Below are positions 9,205 through 16,983 of a stretch of DNA of 50,166 nt, piece by piece. Under the pieces are notes generated by a model. The model was not told the DNA's origin. It ran no database searches and was given only the letters and a program-made list of their open reading frames with translations. Position numbers and translations under genes: made by a program. Numbering within the stretch: the stretch's first letter is position 1; each line of letters starts with the position of its first letter. Source of the stretch: UBA1189 sp045594245 (GTDB taxonomy: Bacteria; Bacteroidota; Bacteroidia; Bacteroidales; Bacteroidaceae); the NCBI GenBank assembly GCA_045594245.1, contig JAZNYG010000001.1, forward strand, positions 1-50,166, in the 5' to 3' direction.

Positions 9205-9846
9205 ATGAATATAAAGGAATTGTTACACAAGGCACTCACCATCATCCTCCCCTTGGGGGCGATGATGGGCAGCCTGTGCCTCAGCTCGTGTGAAGAGACT
9301 GCAGAAATTGACGAGTATGCCGACTGGAAGGCACGCAACATCGAGTTTATTGACTCCATTGCCGAGGTGGCCAAGGTCAATGCCGACGGCAAATGGCTGC
9401 GCATACTCTCTTTCAAGCTCAACGAGACGAATATTGACGGGGATTCTGTAGAGTATGACAACGAAGATTACATCTATTGCGAAGTTATAGAGAAGGGAGC
9501 AGGTACTGCAAGTCCTAATTTCACCGACACCGTACAGGTTAATTATCGCGGACGCCTCATCCCGACATTGAGCTTTCCAGAAGGTAAGGTGTTTGACCAA
9601 TCATACAAAGGCACACTCAACCCCGCCACTGCGGTACCTACAAAGTTTAGTGTAGGCGGTGTCATCGTAGGTTGGAGCACTGCTTTGCAGCATATGGTTG
9701 AGGGAGATATTTGGCGGGTTTACATCCCTGCCCACCTTGCCTATGGCAGCAGCAAGCAGACCGACATCCCTGCCTACTCGGCGCTTATCTTCGACATGAA
9801 TCTGGTAGGTTTTTATCCCATAGGTACGCCCGTGCCTAATTTATAG
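9205..9846 (+). CDS. FKBP-type peptidyl-prolyl isomerase lipoprotein
   Basis: A 213-residue exported prolyl isomerase. I start it at ATG 9205: the signal peptide then reads MNIKELLHKALTIILPLGAM and ends in the lipobox LSSC, so the mature protein is lipid-anchored. A TTG at 9172 would add residues with no signal character. The C-terminal half is an FKBP fold: DTVQVNYRGRLI opens the domain, VGGVIVGWSTALQHMVEGD is the central strand/helix, and VYIPAHLAYGSS with PAYSALIFDMNLVGF closes it. It probably helps folding of envelope proteins. The N-terminal half (residues 25-110) is a species-variable dimerisation-like segment. Confidence 0.85.
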   Translation: MNIKELLHKALTIILPLGAMMGSLCLSSCEETAEIDEYADWKARNIEFIDSIAEVAKVNADGKWLRILSFKLNETNIDGDSVEYDNEDYIYCEVIEKGAGTASPNFTDTVQVNYRGRLIPTLSFPEGKVFDQSYKGTLNPATAVPTKFSVGGVIVGWSTALQHMVEGDIWRVYIPAHLAYGSSKQTDIPAYSALIFDMNLVGFYPIGTPVPNL

Positions 9847-9855
9847 AAATGATTA

Positions 9856-9883
9856 TGGGGTGATGTGAGACCACATCACCCCA
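9856..9883 (+). terminator. hairpin after the FKBP gene
   Basis: A perfect 12-bp stem, TGGGGTGATGTG with CACATCACCCCA and a 4-base loop, begins 9 bases after the stop. The following tract is T-rich (ATTGTATTTA) rather than a pure T run. Confidence 0.65.
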
Positions 9884-9913
9884 CATTGTATTTACCTTTT
9901 AAATTATATACAC

Positions 9914-10630
9914 ATGAAAAGAAACACACTCATCTTGCTCCTTGCCGTACTTTTGGCTGGCGCAACGTTCAATGCCAAGGCGCAGAACCTTCAAGTATTT
10001 TACGACACAGAACGTGGCTGTGTGACATCTACACTCGAGATGTTCCGCCCCGACGCCTTCGGTAGCACCTTCTATTTTGTAGATATGGACTACAGTCCTA
10101 CGGCTATCGGCGCATATACCGAGATTGCTCGCGAACTCTGCTTTTGGCAAGACACTGATTGGAACTGGTTATCGATACATGTTGAGTTTGATGGAGGTTT
10201 GACCACTTTCGCTACTCCTATGGGAACGATGGCGGCTAGATTTAACAATAACTGGCTGGCTGGTCTCACCTATTCAGGCCATTCGGCAGACTTCTCCAAG
10301 ACTTGGTCTGTCTCAGCGATGTACAAAGCCATTCCTGGCCTCAAAGACAATACAGGCAAGTGCCGTATGAACAGCTTTCAGCTGACGGGTGTATGGGGTT
10401 TGAGCCTCTTCCAAGGATGGTGCTCTTTCAGCGGCTTTGCTGATTTTTGGCGCGAGGCTGATACATCCATCTTCTTGGCAGAACCGCAATTGTGGGTTAA
10501 CCTCAACAAGATCCCCGGTTGGAACAACATTCCCCTCAGCGTAGGTGGTGAGGTCGAACTTTCGTATAATTTCGGAGGTTCTGATGGCTTTTTCGTAAGA
10601 CCCGCCCTCGGTGCTAAATGGACCTTCTAA
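9914..10630 (+). CDS. DUF5020 outer-membrane protein, Tsx-like
   Basis: 238 residues with a clean signal peptide (MKRNTLILLLAVLLAGATF, then NAKAQ). The mature protein is rich in alternating aromatic beta strands and ends in ALGAKWTF with a terminal Phe, the usual end of an outer-membrane barrel. It matches the DUF5020 family by its FYDTERG and FEFDGG-type motifs. Only 25 bases separate it from the NCS2 permease gene, so the two are probably co-transcribed: a barrel for nucleoside or purine entry through the outer membrane and a permease for the inner membrane. That pairing is inference from position; no ligand can be read from the sequence. Confidence 0.75.
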   Translation: MKRNTLILLLAVLLAGATFNAKAQNLQVFYDTERGCVTSTLEMFRPDAFGSTFYFVDMDYSPTAIGAYTEIARELCFWQDTDWNWLSIHVEFDGGLTTFATPMGTMAARFNNNWLAGLTYSGHSADFSKTWSVSAMYKAIPGLKDNTGKCRMNSFQLTGVWGLSLFQGWCSFSGFADFWREADTSIFLAEPQLWVNLNKIPGWNNIPLSVGGEVELSYNFGGSDGFFVRPALGAKWTF

Positions 10631-10655
10631 AACAAACTGTTAATCATCGTAGACT

Positions 10656-11948
10656 ATGTTAAACAAACTTTTTGGTTTCAATCCTAAGGAAACCACCGTA
10701 CGCACCGAGGTTTTGGCCGGTATTACCACATTCCTCACCATGTCGTATATCCTGGCTGTCAATCCCGCCATGTTCAGTCTTCTCGACGGTATGCCTGCAG
10801 GAGCGGTCTTCACCTCTACTGCGCTGGCTGCCATCGTAGGCACTCTCGTAATGGCTTTCTGGGGTAAGCTCCCCTTTGGCTTGGCACCGGGTATGGGCCT
10901 CAATGCCTTCTTCGTGTACACCGTATGTATGGGTATGGGCTATTCGTGGCAGTTTGCCCTCACCGCCGTGCTCATCGAGGGAGTGCTGTTCATTCTCATG
11001 ACAGTGACCAACATCCGTGAGGCTATCGTCAATGCCATTCCGCAGAATCTGCGCTATGCTATCGGAGCCGGTATCGGACTCTTCATCGCGTTTATCGGTT
11101 TGCAGAATGCCGGTGTCATCATCAATGACAATGCCACTCTCGTGGTATTGGGCGACATCACCTCAGGCTCTGCTTTGCTGGCTTTGATCGGTTTGCTCAT
11201 CACAGGCTTCCTCTACGCCAAGAATGTGCGCGGAGCCATGCTCATCGGTATTCTCGTCACCACAGTCATCGGTATCCCGATGGGCGTGACCGAGTTTAAG
11301 GGCATACTCTCACAGCCCCATTCCATTGCTCCCATCTTCTGCCAGTTTGAGTGGGAACAGATCTTCACGCTCGACATGCTTGTGGTGGTGTTCACCTTCC
11401 TCTTCATCGACATGTTTGATACCGTAGGTACTCTCGTAGGTGTATGTACCAAGGCTAATATGATTGATAAGGATGGTCGTGTACATCGTATCAAGGAGGC
11501 TTTCATGGCCGATGCTATCGCTACCACTGTGGGTGCTATGTTGGGTACATCTACCACTACCACCTATGTGGAGAGTGCCTCGGGTGTGGCTCAGGGCGGC
11601 CGCTCGGGTCTCACGGCATTCGTCATCGCCTGCTGCTTTGCAGTGACGCTTTTCTTCTCGCCGCTGTTCCTTTCTATCCCTTCGGCAGCTACGGCTCCCG
11701 TACTGATTATCGTGGGTCTGCTCATGCTGGAGCCCATACGCCATATCCCGTTCGATGACTACACCGAGTCAATCCCTGCCTTCGTGTGCCTCATCATGAT
11801 GCCTATGTCGTATTCCATCTCCAACGGTATCCTCCTCGGTATGATTACCTACGTGATACTCAACCTCATCAGCGGCAAGCTCAAGAAGTTGAATGCCACG
11901 ATGGTGATTCTGGCTATCCTCTTCATATTGAAATACATCTTTATCTAA
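10656..11948 (+). CDS. NCS2-family (AzgA-like) purine permease
   Basis: 430 residues with 12-14 hydrophobic helices. It begins with LFGFNPKETTVRTEVLAGIT and TFLTMSYILAVNP, hallmarks of the AzgA branch that imports adenine, guanine or hypoxanthine with protons. Further family motifs are GLAPGMGLNAFF (about residues 73-84), LFIDMFDTVGTLVGV (about 250-264) and TSTTTTYVESASGVAQGGRSG (about 300-320), the last two carrying substrate-site residues. Downstream partner of the DUF5020 barrel, followed by a strong hairpin. The exact base specificity cannot be read from sequence. Confidence 0.9.
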   Translation: MLNKLFGFNPKETTVRTEVLAGITTFLTMSYILAVNPAMFSLLDGMPAGAVFTSTALAAIVGTLVMAFWGKLPFGLAPGMGLNAFFVYTVCMGMGYSWQFALTAVLIEGVLFILMTVTNIREAIVNAIPQNLRYAIGAGIGLFIAFIGLQNAGVIINDNATLVVLGDITSGSALLALIGLLITGFLYAKNVRGAMLIGILVTTVIGIPMGVTEFKGILSQPHSIAPIFCQFEWEQIFTLDMLVVVFTFLFIDMFDTVGTLVGVCTKANMIDKDGRVHRIKEAFMADAIATTVGAMLGTSTTTTYVESASGVAQGGRSGLTAFVIACCFAVTLFFSPLFLSIPSAATAPVLIIVGLLMLEPIRHIPFDDYTESIPAFVCLIMMPMSYSISNGILLGMITYVILNLISGKLKKLNATMVILAILFILKYIFI

Positions 11949-11971
11949 GGGATAAAGCCTATACAGACAAC

Positions 11972-11995
11972 AAAAGCTACCCGAGGGTAGCTTTT
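11972..11995 (+). terminator. terminator after the NCS2 permease
   Basis: AAAAGCTACC and GGTAGCTTTT form a 10-bp stem with a 4-base loop. The A/T flanks make it work in both directions, which suits the convergent DUF3127 gene. Confidence 0.8.
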
Positions 11996-12022
11996 GTTAT
12001 ATCTGTTCCGTAAGACAGCCGA

Positions 12023-12424
12023 TTAGAAGGGCAGGTCATCGGCCTCGTTCGAAGCGTTCATCTGAGGTGCAGCGCTGAACGGATCGGCCACGGGAGGAGG
12101 CACAGGAGCACCGGCTGCTGCGGGAGGCACGGGAGCGCCTGCTGCAGGAGCAGCCACATTGCGGTCTACCTTCCAGGCACGAATATCGTTGTACCAGCGT
12201 CCGTTATACTCGCGGCTATCAATGTCAAATGATACGGTGAGCGTCTCGCCCAACTGGATGTTGAACTGTGCGATGCGGTCGGCACCAAACACGTTGAACA
12301 TCATCTTGCGAGGATACTGCTCCATCGTCTCGAGCACGTACTCCTGAATTTTCCACTCATTGCCGGCCTTCGATATGCCGCCACGTTCGGGGAGCACAGC
12401 TATAATCTTTCCTGTCAATTCCAT
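12023..12424 (-). CDS. DUF3127 OB-fold protein with an SSB-like acidic tip
   Basis: 133 residues. Residues 1-88 match DUF3127 (MELTGKIIAVLPERGG, then WKIQEYVLETMEQYPRKMMF and GRWYNDIRAWKV), a small predicted OB-fold domain. Residues 89-125 are a Pro/Ala-rich flexible linker. The last seven residues are EADDLPF. This three-part plan (OB fold, disordered linker, acidic tip ending DxxPF) is that of single-stranded DNA-binding protein, whose tip recruits replication and repair enzymes. The gene lies head-to-head with dnaN. An SSB-like role is inference; the family has no assigned function that I know of. On the minus strand TAACTTCG (12478-12471) could be its -7 element. Confidence 0.8.
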   Translation of the reverse strand: MELTGKIIAVLPERGGISKAGNEWKIQEYVLETMEQYPRKMMFNVFGADRIAQFNIQLGETLTVSFDIDSREYNGRWYNDIRAWKVDRNVAAPAAGAPVPPAAAGAPVPPPVADPFSAAPQMNASNEADDLPF

Positions 12425-12518
12425 AATGTATAGTTTGTTGTTTTATTGAGTAATATCGTCAAATGTGGCGCGAAGTTACATTTTTATTGAATAAGAAACT
12501 AATTTTTTTGCTGTTTTT

Positions 12519-12550
12519 TTTGGCTGGCCGAGTGGTTTATGCTACTTTTG
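12519..12550 (+). promoter_or_regulatory. promoter of dnaN
   Basis: TTTG (12519-12522), 20 bases, then TACTTTTG (12543-12550): an exact -33/-7 pair, 40 bases before the dnaN ATG. Confidence 0.8.
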
Positions 12551-12590
12551 TAGGGATATATGGATTACTAACTGAAAAAATATAACTACT

Positions 12591-13715
12591 ATGAAATTTG
12601 TAGTATCAAGCGCAGCACTTTACAGCCATTTGCAGGCCATCGGGCGTGTCATCAACTCCAAGAGTACACTCCCCATCCTGGATTGCTTCCTGTTCAATAT
12701 CGAGGGAAACAAGCTGTCAATCACCGCATCGGACAACGAGACCACCCTCGACACCTCCATGGAGGTTGTAGAGAGCGAAGGCGACCAGCAGTTTGCCATC
12801 TCTTCGAAGACCCTGCTCGATGCCATCAAGGAGCTCCCCGAGCAGCCTGTTGCCTTCGAGGTCAATGCACAGACGATGGAGATTACCATCCAGTACATGA
12901 ATGGTAAGTACAGCATGATGGGCCAGTCGGCCGACGAGTACCCCATGGCAGCCCTCATGGGCGAGAACACCGTGAGCTTCACCATCGAGGCCGACACGTT
13001 GCTTGGCGGCATCAACCGCACCATCTTCGCCACTGCCGACGACGAGCTGCGCCCCGTGATGAACGGTATCTACTTCGACATCTTCACCGAGTATGTCACC
13101 CTCGTGGCATCCGACGGACACAAGCTCGTGCGCTACAAGCTCTACAATGTGAAGGGCGACGAGAAGGCCGCTTTCATCCTGCCCAAGAAGCCTGCAGCAC
13201 TGCTCAAGAACCTCTTGGCCAAGGAGGCTGGCGAAATCAAGATTTCCTTCGACGACCGCAACGCCACCTTCGAGATGCCCAATCACCGCATGATATGCCG
13301 CCTCATCGAAGGCCGCTACCCCAACTACAACTCGGTGATTCCGCAAAACAACCCCTTCAAGATTACCATCGACCGCGCAGCCATGCTCAGCGCCCTGCGC
13401 CGCGTATCCGTGTTCTCATCACAGAGCAGCAGCCTCATCAAGCTCCGCATGGCCAACAATGAGCTTCTCATCTCAGCTCAGGACATCGACTTCTCCACCT
13501 CTGCCGAGGAGAAGCTCGCCTGCAACTACGAGGGCAACCCCATGAGCATCGGCTTCAAGGCCACCTTCCTCATGGACATCCTCTCCAACATCAATGGCCA
13601 GGAGGTCATCATCGAGGTGTCAGACCCCTCACGTGCCGGTGTCCTCGTTCCTGCCGAGCAGAACGAGGCCGAAGAGCTCCTCATGCTCCTCATGCCGATG
13701 ATGCTCAACGACTAA
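12591..13715 (+). CDS. dnaN: DNA polymerase III beta subunit (sliding clamp)
   Basis: A 374-residue ring clamp that tethers DNA polymerase and many repair proteins to DNA. The N-terminus MKFVVSSAALYSHLQAIGRV and the motifs NSKSTLPILDCFLF, SDNETTLDTSME, TADDELRPVMNGIYFD (domain 2 entry) and LVASDGHKLVRYK are diagnostic. The C-terminal LMLLMPMMLND corresponds to the end of domain 3, near the partner-binding pocket. The length is normal. It is not next to dnaA or recF here, as is common in Bacteroidota. It has its own consensus promoter and a strong terminator. Confidence 0.97.
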   Translation: MKFVVSSAALYSHLQAIGRVINSKSTLPILDCFLFNIEGNKLSITASDNETTLDTSMEVVESEGDQQFAISSKTLLDAIKELPEQPVAFEVNAQTMEITIQYMNGKYSMMGQSADEYPMAALMGENTVSFTIEADTLLGGINRTIFATADDELRPVMNGIYFDIFTEYVTLVASDGHKLVRYKLYNVKGDEKAAFILPKKPAALLKNLLAKEAGEIKISFDDRNATFEMPNHRMICRLIEGRYPNYNSVIPQNNPFKITIDRAAMLSALRRVSVFSSQSSSLIKLRMANNELLISAQDIDFSTSAEEKLACNYEGNPMSIGFKATFLMDILSNINGQEVIIEVSDPSRAGVLVPAEQNEAEELLMLLMPMMLND

Positions 13716-13740
13716 GAAACTGCCTTTGAATAGATATGGG

Positions 13741-13768
13741 AACAGCCCTACCGCGCGGTAGGGCTGTT
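13741..13768 (+). terminator. bidirectional terminator after dnaN
   Basis: AACAGCCCTACC and GGTAGGGCTGTT form a perfect 12-bp stem around GCGC, followed by TCTTTG. It lies between dnaN and the convergent DUF4252 gene ending at 13861. Confidence 0.85.
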
Positions 13769-13860
13769 TCTTTGTTTAATGATTACGACTAACTTTCGAC
13801 TTGCTTTCTATACGATTACCAGTTTATCATCCTCACTGTTTAGAACACACACACAAACTC

Positions 13861-14388
13861 CTATTCAACCCTAATCAACCCCTGCACATCGCGTGGCTGC
13901 AGCTCCCCGGTGAATATCATGATTACATATTCGTCCTCCGGGCTGTCTACTATCATCACATATTCGGTGCGTGCGTCTTCCTCCTCTTTCATATATACGG
14001 CCATCTTCTGTCCGTCCTCCTTGATGCGCACTATCTCCTCGTAGCCGTTTACCTCTTTTCGGCTAACAGACTCTTTGGTCTTTTGCTTTGACTTGATACA
14101 TTCGAAGTCCCCCTTCTTGGTGATAAATTCCGTCTCTTTCCGTAAGGCTTCCTTTATCTCCGGCCTGTCTGTTGTGAGGATATACAACCCATCGAGCTTG
14201 CTGATGATTGTACTCATGTCCACGTCGTCCACTTCGATAGGCAGTCCCTTCATAAAGCGGAACATGGTTTTCGATACATACACTGAGGTGACACCCTCCA
14301 TGTCGGCATACTTGTGGAAGTATTCGTGCTGGGCATTGGCTACCAACGCGCTGATGGCAACGAGTGCCGATAGAATCATTCTTTTCAT
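13861..14388 (-). CDS. DUF4252 exported protein, last gene of the sigma operon
   Basis: 175 residues with signal peptide MKRMILSALVAISALVANAQ. The body matches DUF4252: HKYADMEGVTSVYVSKTMF near residues 25-43, then a Lys/Glu-rich middle, and YVMIVDSPEDEYVIMIFTGE near the end. These small exported proteins regularly accompany ECF sigma/anti-sigma pairs in Bacteroides and Prevotella; their function is unknown. It follows the anti-sigma gene by 10 bases and is the last gene of a four-gene minus-strand operon whose first gene (15451-15939) is a second DUF4252 member. Confidence 0.85.
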   Translation of the reverse strand: MKRMILSALVAISALVANAQHEYFHKYADMEGVTSVYVSKTMFRFMKGLPIEVDDVDMSTIISKLDGLYILTTDRPEIKEALRKETEFITKKGDFECIKSKQKTKESVSRKEVNGYEEIVRIKEDGQKMAVYMKEEEDARTEYVMIVDSPEDEYVIMIFTGELQPRDVQGLIRVE

Positions 14389-14398
14389 ACTCTTTATT

Positions 14399-14917
14399 TT
14401 AGTTGTTATTCAGTTCTTTCAATATCTCCAATTGATGGTTGACGCTACGCTCTACCTTGCCGCCAGTCTCCATAGCCATACCGACATATTCAGTTCCTTT
14501 GTTCAGCGCCGATGAGAGTGCCAGCAACGCCTCGCATGTGGCTGTGTAGGCATCTTCGGGATTGTCGAATGTGTCGCGTGGCGTGGACGGACGGAGAAGT
14601 TGCAGACTCAGCCCTACAACCAGCACGGCACATGCCGCTACGCTTGCCGCCTTCCATAGGCGCACCGTGAGCGCTCGGCGTATGGGTCGGTGCTCTTCGG
14701 TTTCCCAGGCATCTATCTTGCGCGACAATCGCTCCATAGCTTCTGTGTGGTCGCTTGCAGCCGCTTCGTGCAGGGCAAGTATCACCTGCTTGTCGTGCTC
14801 CAGATGCTCAGGCACTTCGCTCACCGTCAGCCATCGCATCAGCTCACGCTCTTCGTCAGCACTGAGCGCCGCATCAAAGTACCGCTCTATCTGTTGTTCC
14901 AGTATCTTGGCATCCAT
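14399..14917 (-). CDS. single-span membrane protein, probable anti-sigma factor
   Basis: 172 residues. The N-terminal cytoplasmic part (about 1-80) is helical and charged (QIERYFDAALSADEERELMRW), as in anti-sigma proteins without a zinc finger. One membrane span lies at about 88-107 (ASVAACAVLVVGLSLQLL). The C-terminal periplasmic part has DTFDNPEDAYTATCEALLAL and a helical tail. The gene starts 21 bases after the sigma gene stop, which strongly suggests it holds that sigma factor inactive until an envelope signal arrives. No specific Pfam motif is certain by eye, so the role rests on topology and position. Confidence 0.75.
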   Translation of the reverse strand: MDAKILEQQIERYFDAALSADEERELMRWLTVSEVPEHLEHDKQVILALHEAAASDHTEAMERLSRKIDAWETEEHRPIRRALTVRLWKAASVAACAVLVVGLSLQLLRPSTPRDTFDNPEDAYTATCEALLALSSALNKGTEYVGMAMETGGKVERSVNHQLEILKELNNN

Positions 14918-14938
14918 GTTGTATACCTTTTTATATTG

Positions 14939-15436
14939 TTATACTCTCTTGAATCTCTCTCGTATGGTCTTTCGGGCACGGCTCAGCAGCGCTCTTACGT
15001 TTACGGCTGTCAGCCCTGTTTGTTCTTCTATCTCCTCGAAGGTGCAGTCCCTTATGTCGCGCAAGGTAATCACCTGCTGTTGCTTCTCGGGTAAAGTTTC
15101 TATTATTAGCTTCACTTGCTCTACGGCATCTTGCCTCTCTAACTGGCTCGCTACATCGTCGGCTGCCGCAAGTGATAGCGGGACATCGTCTACATCTACC
15201 CTATCCACCTCTGCAAGGCGAAGCCTGTCTATACACATATTTTTTGTAAGTGCTACGCAATAGGCTTCCATATTCTGCACGTCGGGCAACTCTTCGCGCT
15301 TGCCCCACAACTTCATATACACCTCCTGCACCATGTCCTCGGCATCCTCGACATTGCCGAGCATACGCAAAGCCACGCGCTGAAGCCGTGGGTAAAGCGG
15401 CAGCAACAGTTGCTTGAAAAGGGAGGCGGGCATCAT
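14939..15436 (-). CDS. ECF-type RNA polymerase sigma factor
   Basis: 165 residues. Region 2 is seen in LYPRLQRVALRMLGNVEDAE and DMVQEVYMKLWGKREEL, including the core-binding and -10-recognition helix. Region 4 is LPEKQQQVITLRDIRDCTFE with EEIEEQTGLTAVNVRALLSR, a helix-turn-helix for the -35 element. There is no region 1 or 3, so it is a group IV (ECF) factor. It lies between a DUF4252 gene and a putative membrane anti-sigma gene, and the operon promoter looks like an ECF target, so positive autoregulation is likely. Confidence 0.92.
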   Translation of the reverse strand: MMPASLFKQLLLPLYPRLQRVALRMLGNVEDAEDMVQEVYMKLWGKREELPDVQNMEAYCVALTKNMCIDRLRLAEVDRVDVDDVPLSLAAADDVASQLERQDAVEQVKLIIETLPEKQQQVITLRDIRDCTFEEIEEQTGLTAVNVRALLSRARKTIRERFKRV

Positions 15437-15450
15437 AGAACAGGATGGAT

Positions 15451-15939
15451 TTATTTGGCCGACCTTAGCGTTATGTTGTTCTCTGACATCGAGAAGTTCA
15501 GATCATCCATCCTCAGGTTCCCTTTAATACAGATAAGAGCCGGCTCATTATCATCCCCACTCACGCCAATAAGCAGTTCCTTGATTTTTTCTCCTTTCAT
15601 CTGTCCCCACATCTTGACGCTACTGCCATCATCCTTTACCACAAGCAGCGGCTCATATCCTTCCAGCTTGAGTTGCTCCATTTTTGCAGCGAAGCGTTCT
15701 TGCACCTGCGCCGGACATTCAGAAAGATCCATTATTCGTACCGAGTTGATGCGAGCGGCAATCTGTCCTGCTCCATCATCAGCAAATAGCCCTATCAATT
15801 TTATAGGCAGCCAAGGCACTTTCATGCATACTGCATCTTCTTCACCGCGAAACTCCCTAAAGATTTCATTCACCGTCTGCGCTTGGCTCATCTGGAAGCC
15901 GAGCATCAAAGCCATTGCTACAATAATCTTTCTCATCAT
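15451..15939 (-). CDS. DUF4252 exported protein, first gene of the sigma operon
   Basis: 162 residues with signal peptide MMRKIIVAMALMLGFQMSQAQ. The rest fits DUF4252: an N-terminal FREFRGEEDAVCMKVP segment, a central RIMDLSECPAQVQERFAAKM and a C-terminal LLIGVSGDDNEPALICIKGN strand region. It leads the operon and is separated by 14 bases from the sigma gene. It is only distantly similar to the other DUF4252 protein of the operon (13861-14388), so the pair is not a recent duplication. Function unknown; a role in sensing or relaying an envelope signal to the anti-sigma factor is inferred from gene order. Confidence 0.82.
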   Translation of the reverse strand: MMRKIIVAMALMLGFQMSQAQTVNEIFREFRGEEDAVCMKVPWLPIKLIGLFADDGAGQIAARINSVRIMDLSECPAQVQERFAAKMEQLKLEGYEPLLVVKDDGSSVKMWGQMKGEKIKELLIGVSGDDNEPALICIKGNLRMDDLNFSMSENNITLRSAK

Positions 15940-15980
15940 TTTATCGTTGTTTTTTGATTTCTGTTTTTAGTGCTTTCATT

Positions 15981-16016
15981 TATACAGACGAGTCGTGCCG
16001 CAGTTTTGTGACAAAA
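15981..16016 (-). promoter_or_regulatory. ECF-type promoter of the DUF4252-sigma-anti-sigma operon
   Basis: On the minus strand a palindromic TTTTGTCACAAAA (16016-16004) is followed after 13 bases by CGTCTGTATA (15990-15981), 41 bases before the first ATG. TGTCAC with CGTC is a typical ECF -35/-10 pair, and there is no TAnnTTTG here, which supports autoregulation by the sigma factor encoded in the operon. Confidence 0.55.
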
Positions 16017-16094
16017 ATAGTTCTATTTTTTCGTTCGGACAATAAACAAATCCCACATAGGTGGAAATTACTATCTCCCATTCTTCGAAAAGAT

Positions 16095-16176
16095 AAATCA
16101 TAAGCACTGATTTAATATTCATAGCTTACGAATAATAAATCATAGCCTGTAATTTATTATTCAGTGCTTATGATTT
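16095..16176. repeat. 82-bp nested palindrome in the divergent intergenic region
   Basis: The outer arms are AAATCATAAGCACTGA (16095-16110) and TCAGTGCTTATGATTT (16161-16176), 16 bp and perfect. Inside are AATAATAAAT (16131-16140) and ATTTATTATT (16152-16161). The element is AT-rich, non-coding and lies between two divergent promoters, so it is not a terminator for either side. Short forms of its edge (ATAAATCA) recur at 16093, 16135 and 16200. Confidence 0.85.
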
Positions 16177-16337
16177 AAGAATTTGCTTTGTGAAAAGGAT
16201 AAATCAATAGTGTCATTTCAAGAAAATGGCTATTGGATACCGATAATTTCCCGAGGCCCCTATTCTTATTTGCACTGCAGATGGGAAAAACAGAGCTATG
16301 TTCTTCAGCAATATCGCTTTGGATTGTGAATGATTGA

Positions 16338-16369
16338 TTTGCGAATGAAAAGAAAGATGTTTATTTTTG
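16338..16369 (+). promoter_or_regulatory. promoter of the 16385-17759 operon
   Basis: TTTG (16338-16341), 20 bases, then TATTTTTG (16362-16369): an exact -33/-7 pair. Transcription would begin near 16376, which rules out a TTG start at 16367 and fixes the first start at ATG 16385. Confidence 0.8.
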
Positions 16370-16384
16370 CAAAAAAATAACCTC

Positions 16385-16711
16385 ATGGGACCAACTGTTG
16401 TTGTCGTCAATCTAATTGTCGCACTGCTTGTATCTGCTGTGATTGTTCTTCTCGGTCTCTACGTCCGTCGTCATCCCGAAAAGATATCTGGCTACAATAC
16501 GATGTCGCGCGACAAGCTTGCCAAGATAGACCTTCCTCGTGTAGGGCGTTTCATTTCCAACATGATGTTTGCTACGATACCATTTATGCTTGCCGCCCCG
16601 TTTATGCCGAGTATGGAACTCTTTGAGGCAATGTTGGTGTCTCCTCTCCTGATTTTTGGGATTGTAGCGGTGCTCTATGTGAACATATTCGAGAAGAGAT
16701 TTATGAAATAA
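16385..16711 (+). CDS. DUF3784-like small membrane protein
   Basis: 108 residues, starting MGPTVVVVNLIVALLVSAVI. Three hydrophobic spans lie at about 5-25, 57-78 and 82-100. The stretch ISGYNTMSRDKLAKIDLPRV between spans one and two is typical of DUF3784 proteins, which are common, poorly understood integral proteins of Firmicutes and Bacteroidota. It is the first gene of a small operon, 26 bases before a lipoprotein gene. The ATG at 16385 is chosen because the promoter -7 element ends only 15 bases before it. No function can be assigned. Confidence 0.75.
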   Translation: MGPTVVVVNLIVALLVSAVIVLLGLYVRRHPEKISGYNTMSRDKLAKIDLPRVGRFISNMMFATIPFMLAAPFMPSMELFEAMLVSPLLIFGIVAVLYVNIFEKRFMK

Positions 16712-16737
16712 TGAATTTATAAAAAAACTGAAGGGAA

Positions 16738-16983
16738 ATGAGAAAACTTTTAACAAGTATGGGGCTTGTAGCCTTTATGGGTGTTGCATTAAGTTCATGT
16801 GACACTCCCAGTTCCATCGCTTGGAGCCGGTATTATTTGGCTAAAGACACGTTGGAAGCTGGGGACCCATATTTCGCAAAAGAGTGTCTGAGGAAATGCA
16901 ACACGGAAGTTGACAGTGTGTTGGCCGTCAGGGTTGATTCCCTGATGAAAGTCATTGATAAGGCTATTGAAGAGGACAGGTGA
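16738..16983 (+). CDS. small lipoprotein
   Basis: 81 residues. The signal peptide MRKLLTSMGLVAFMGVA ends in the lipobox LSSC (Cys21), so the mature 61-residue protein is lipid-anchored. The mature part is one or two helices (YYLAKDTLEAGDPYFAKECL with RKCNTEVDSVLAVRVDSLMK) that look like a single TPR-type hairpin. The same hairpin pattern occurs in the periplasmic part of the next protein, so the two may interact or share ancestry. Its TGA overlaps the GTG start of that gene, implying translational coupling. Function unknown. Confidence 0.75.
   Translation: MRKLLTSMGLVAFMGVALSSCDTPSSIAWSRYYLAKDTLEAGDPYFAKECLRKCNTEVDSVLAVRVDSLMKVIDKAIEEDR

Noticed and set aside
16367..16384. TTG start for the DUF3784-like gene
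   Set aside because: The TTG overlaps the -7 element (16362-16369), upstream of the predicted transcription start.
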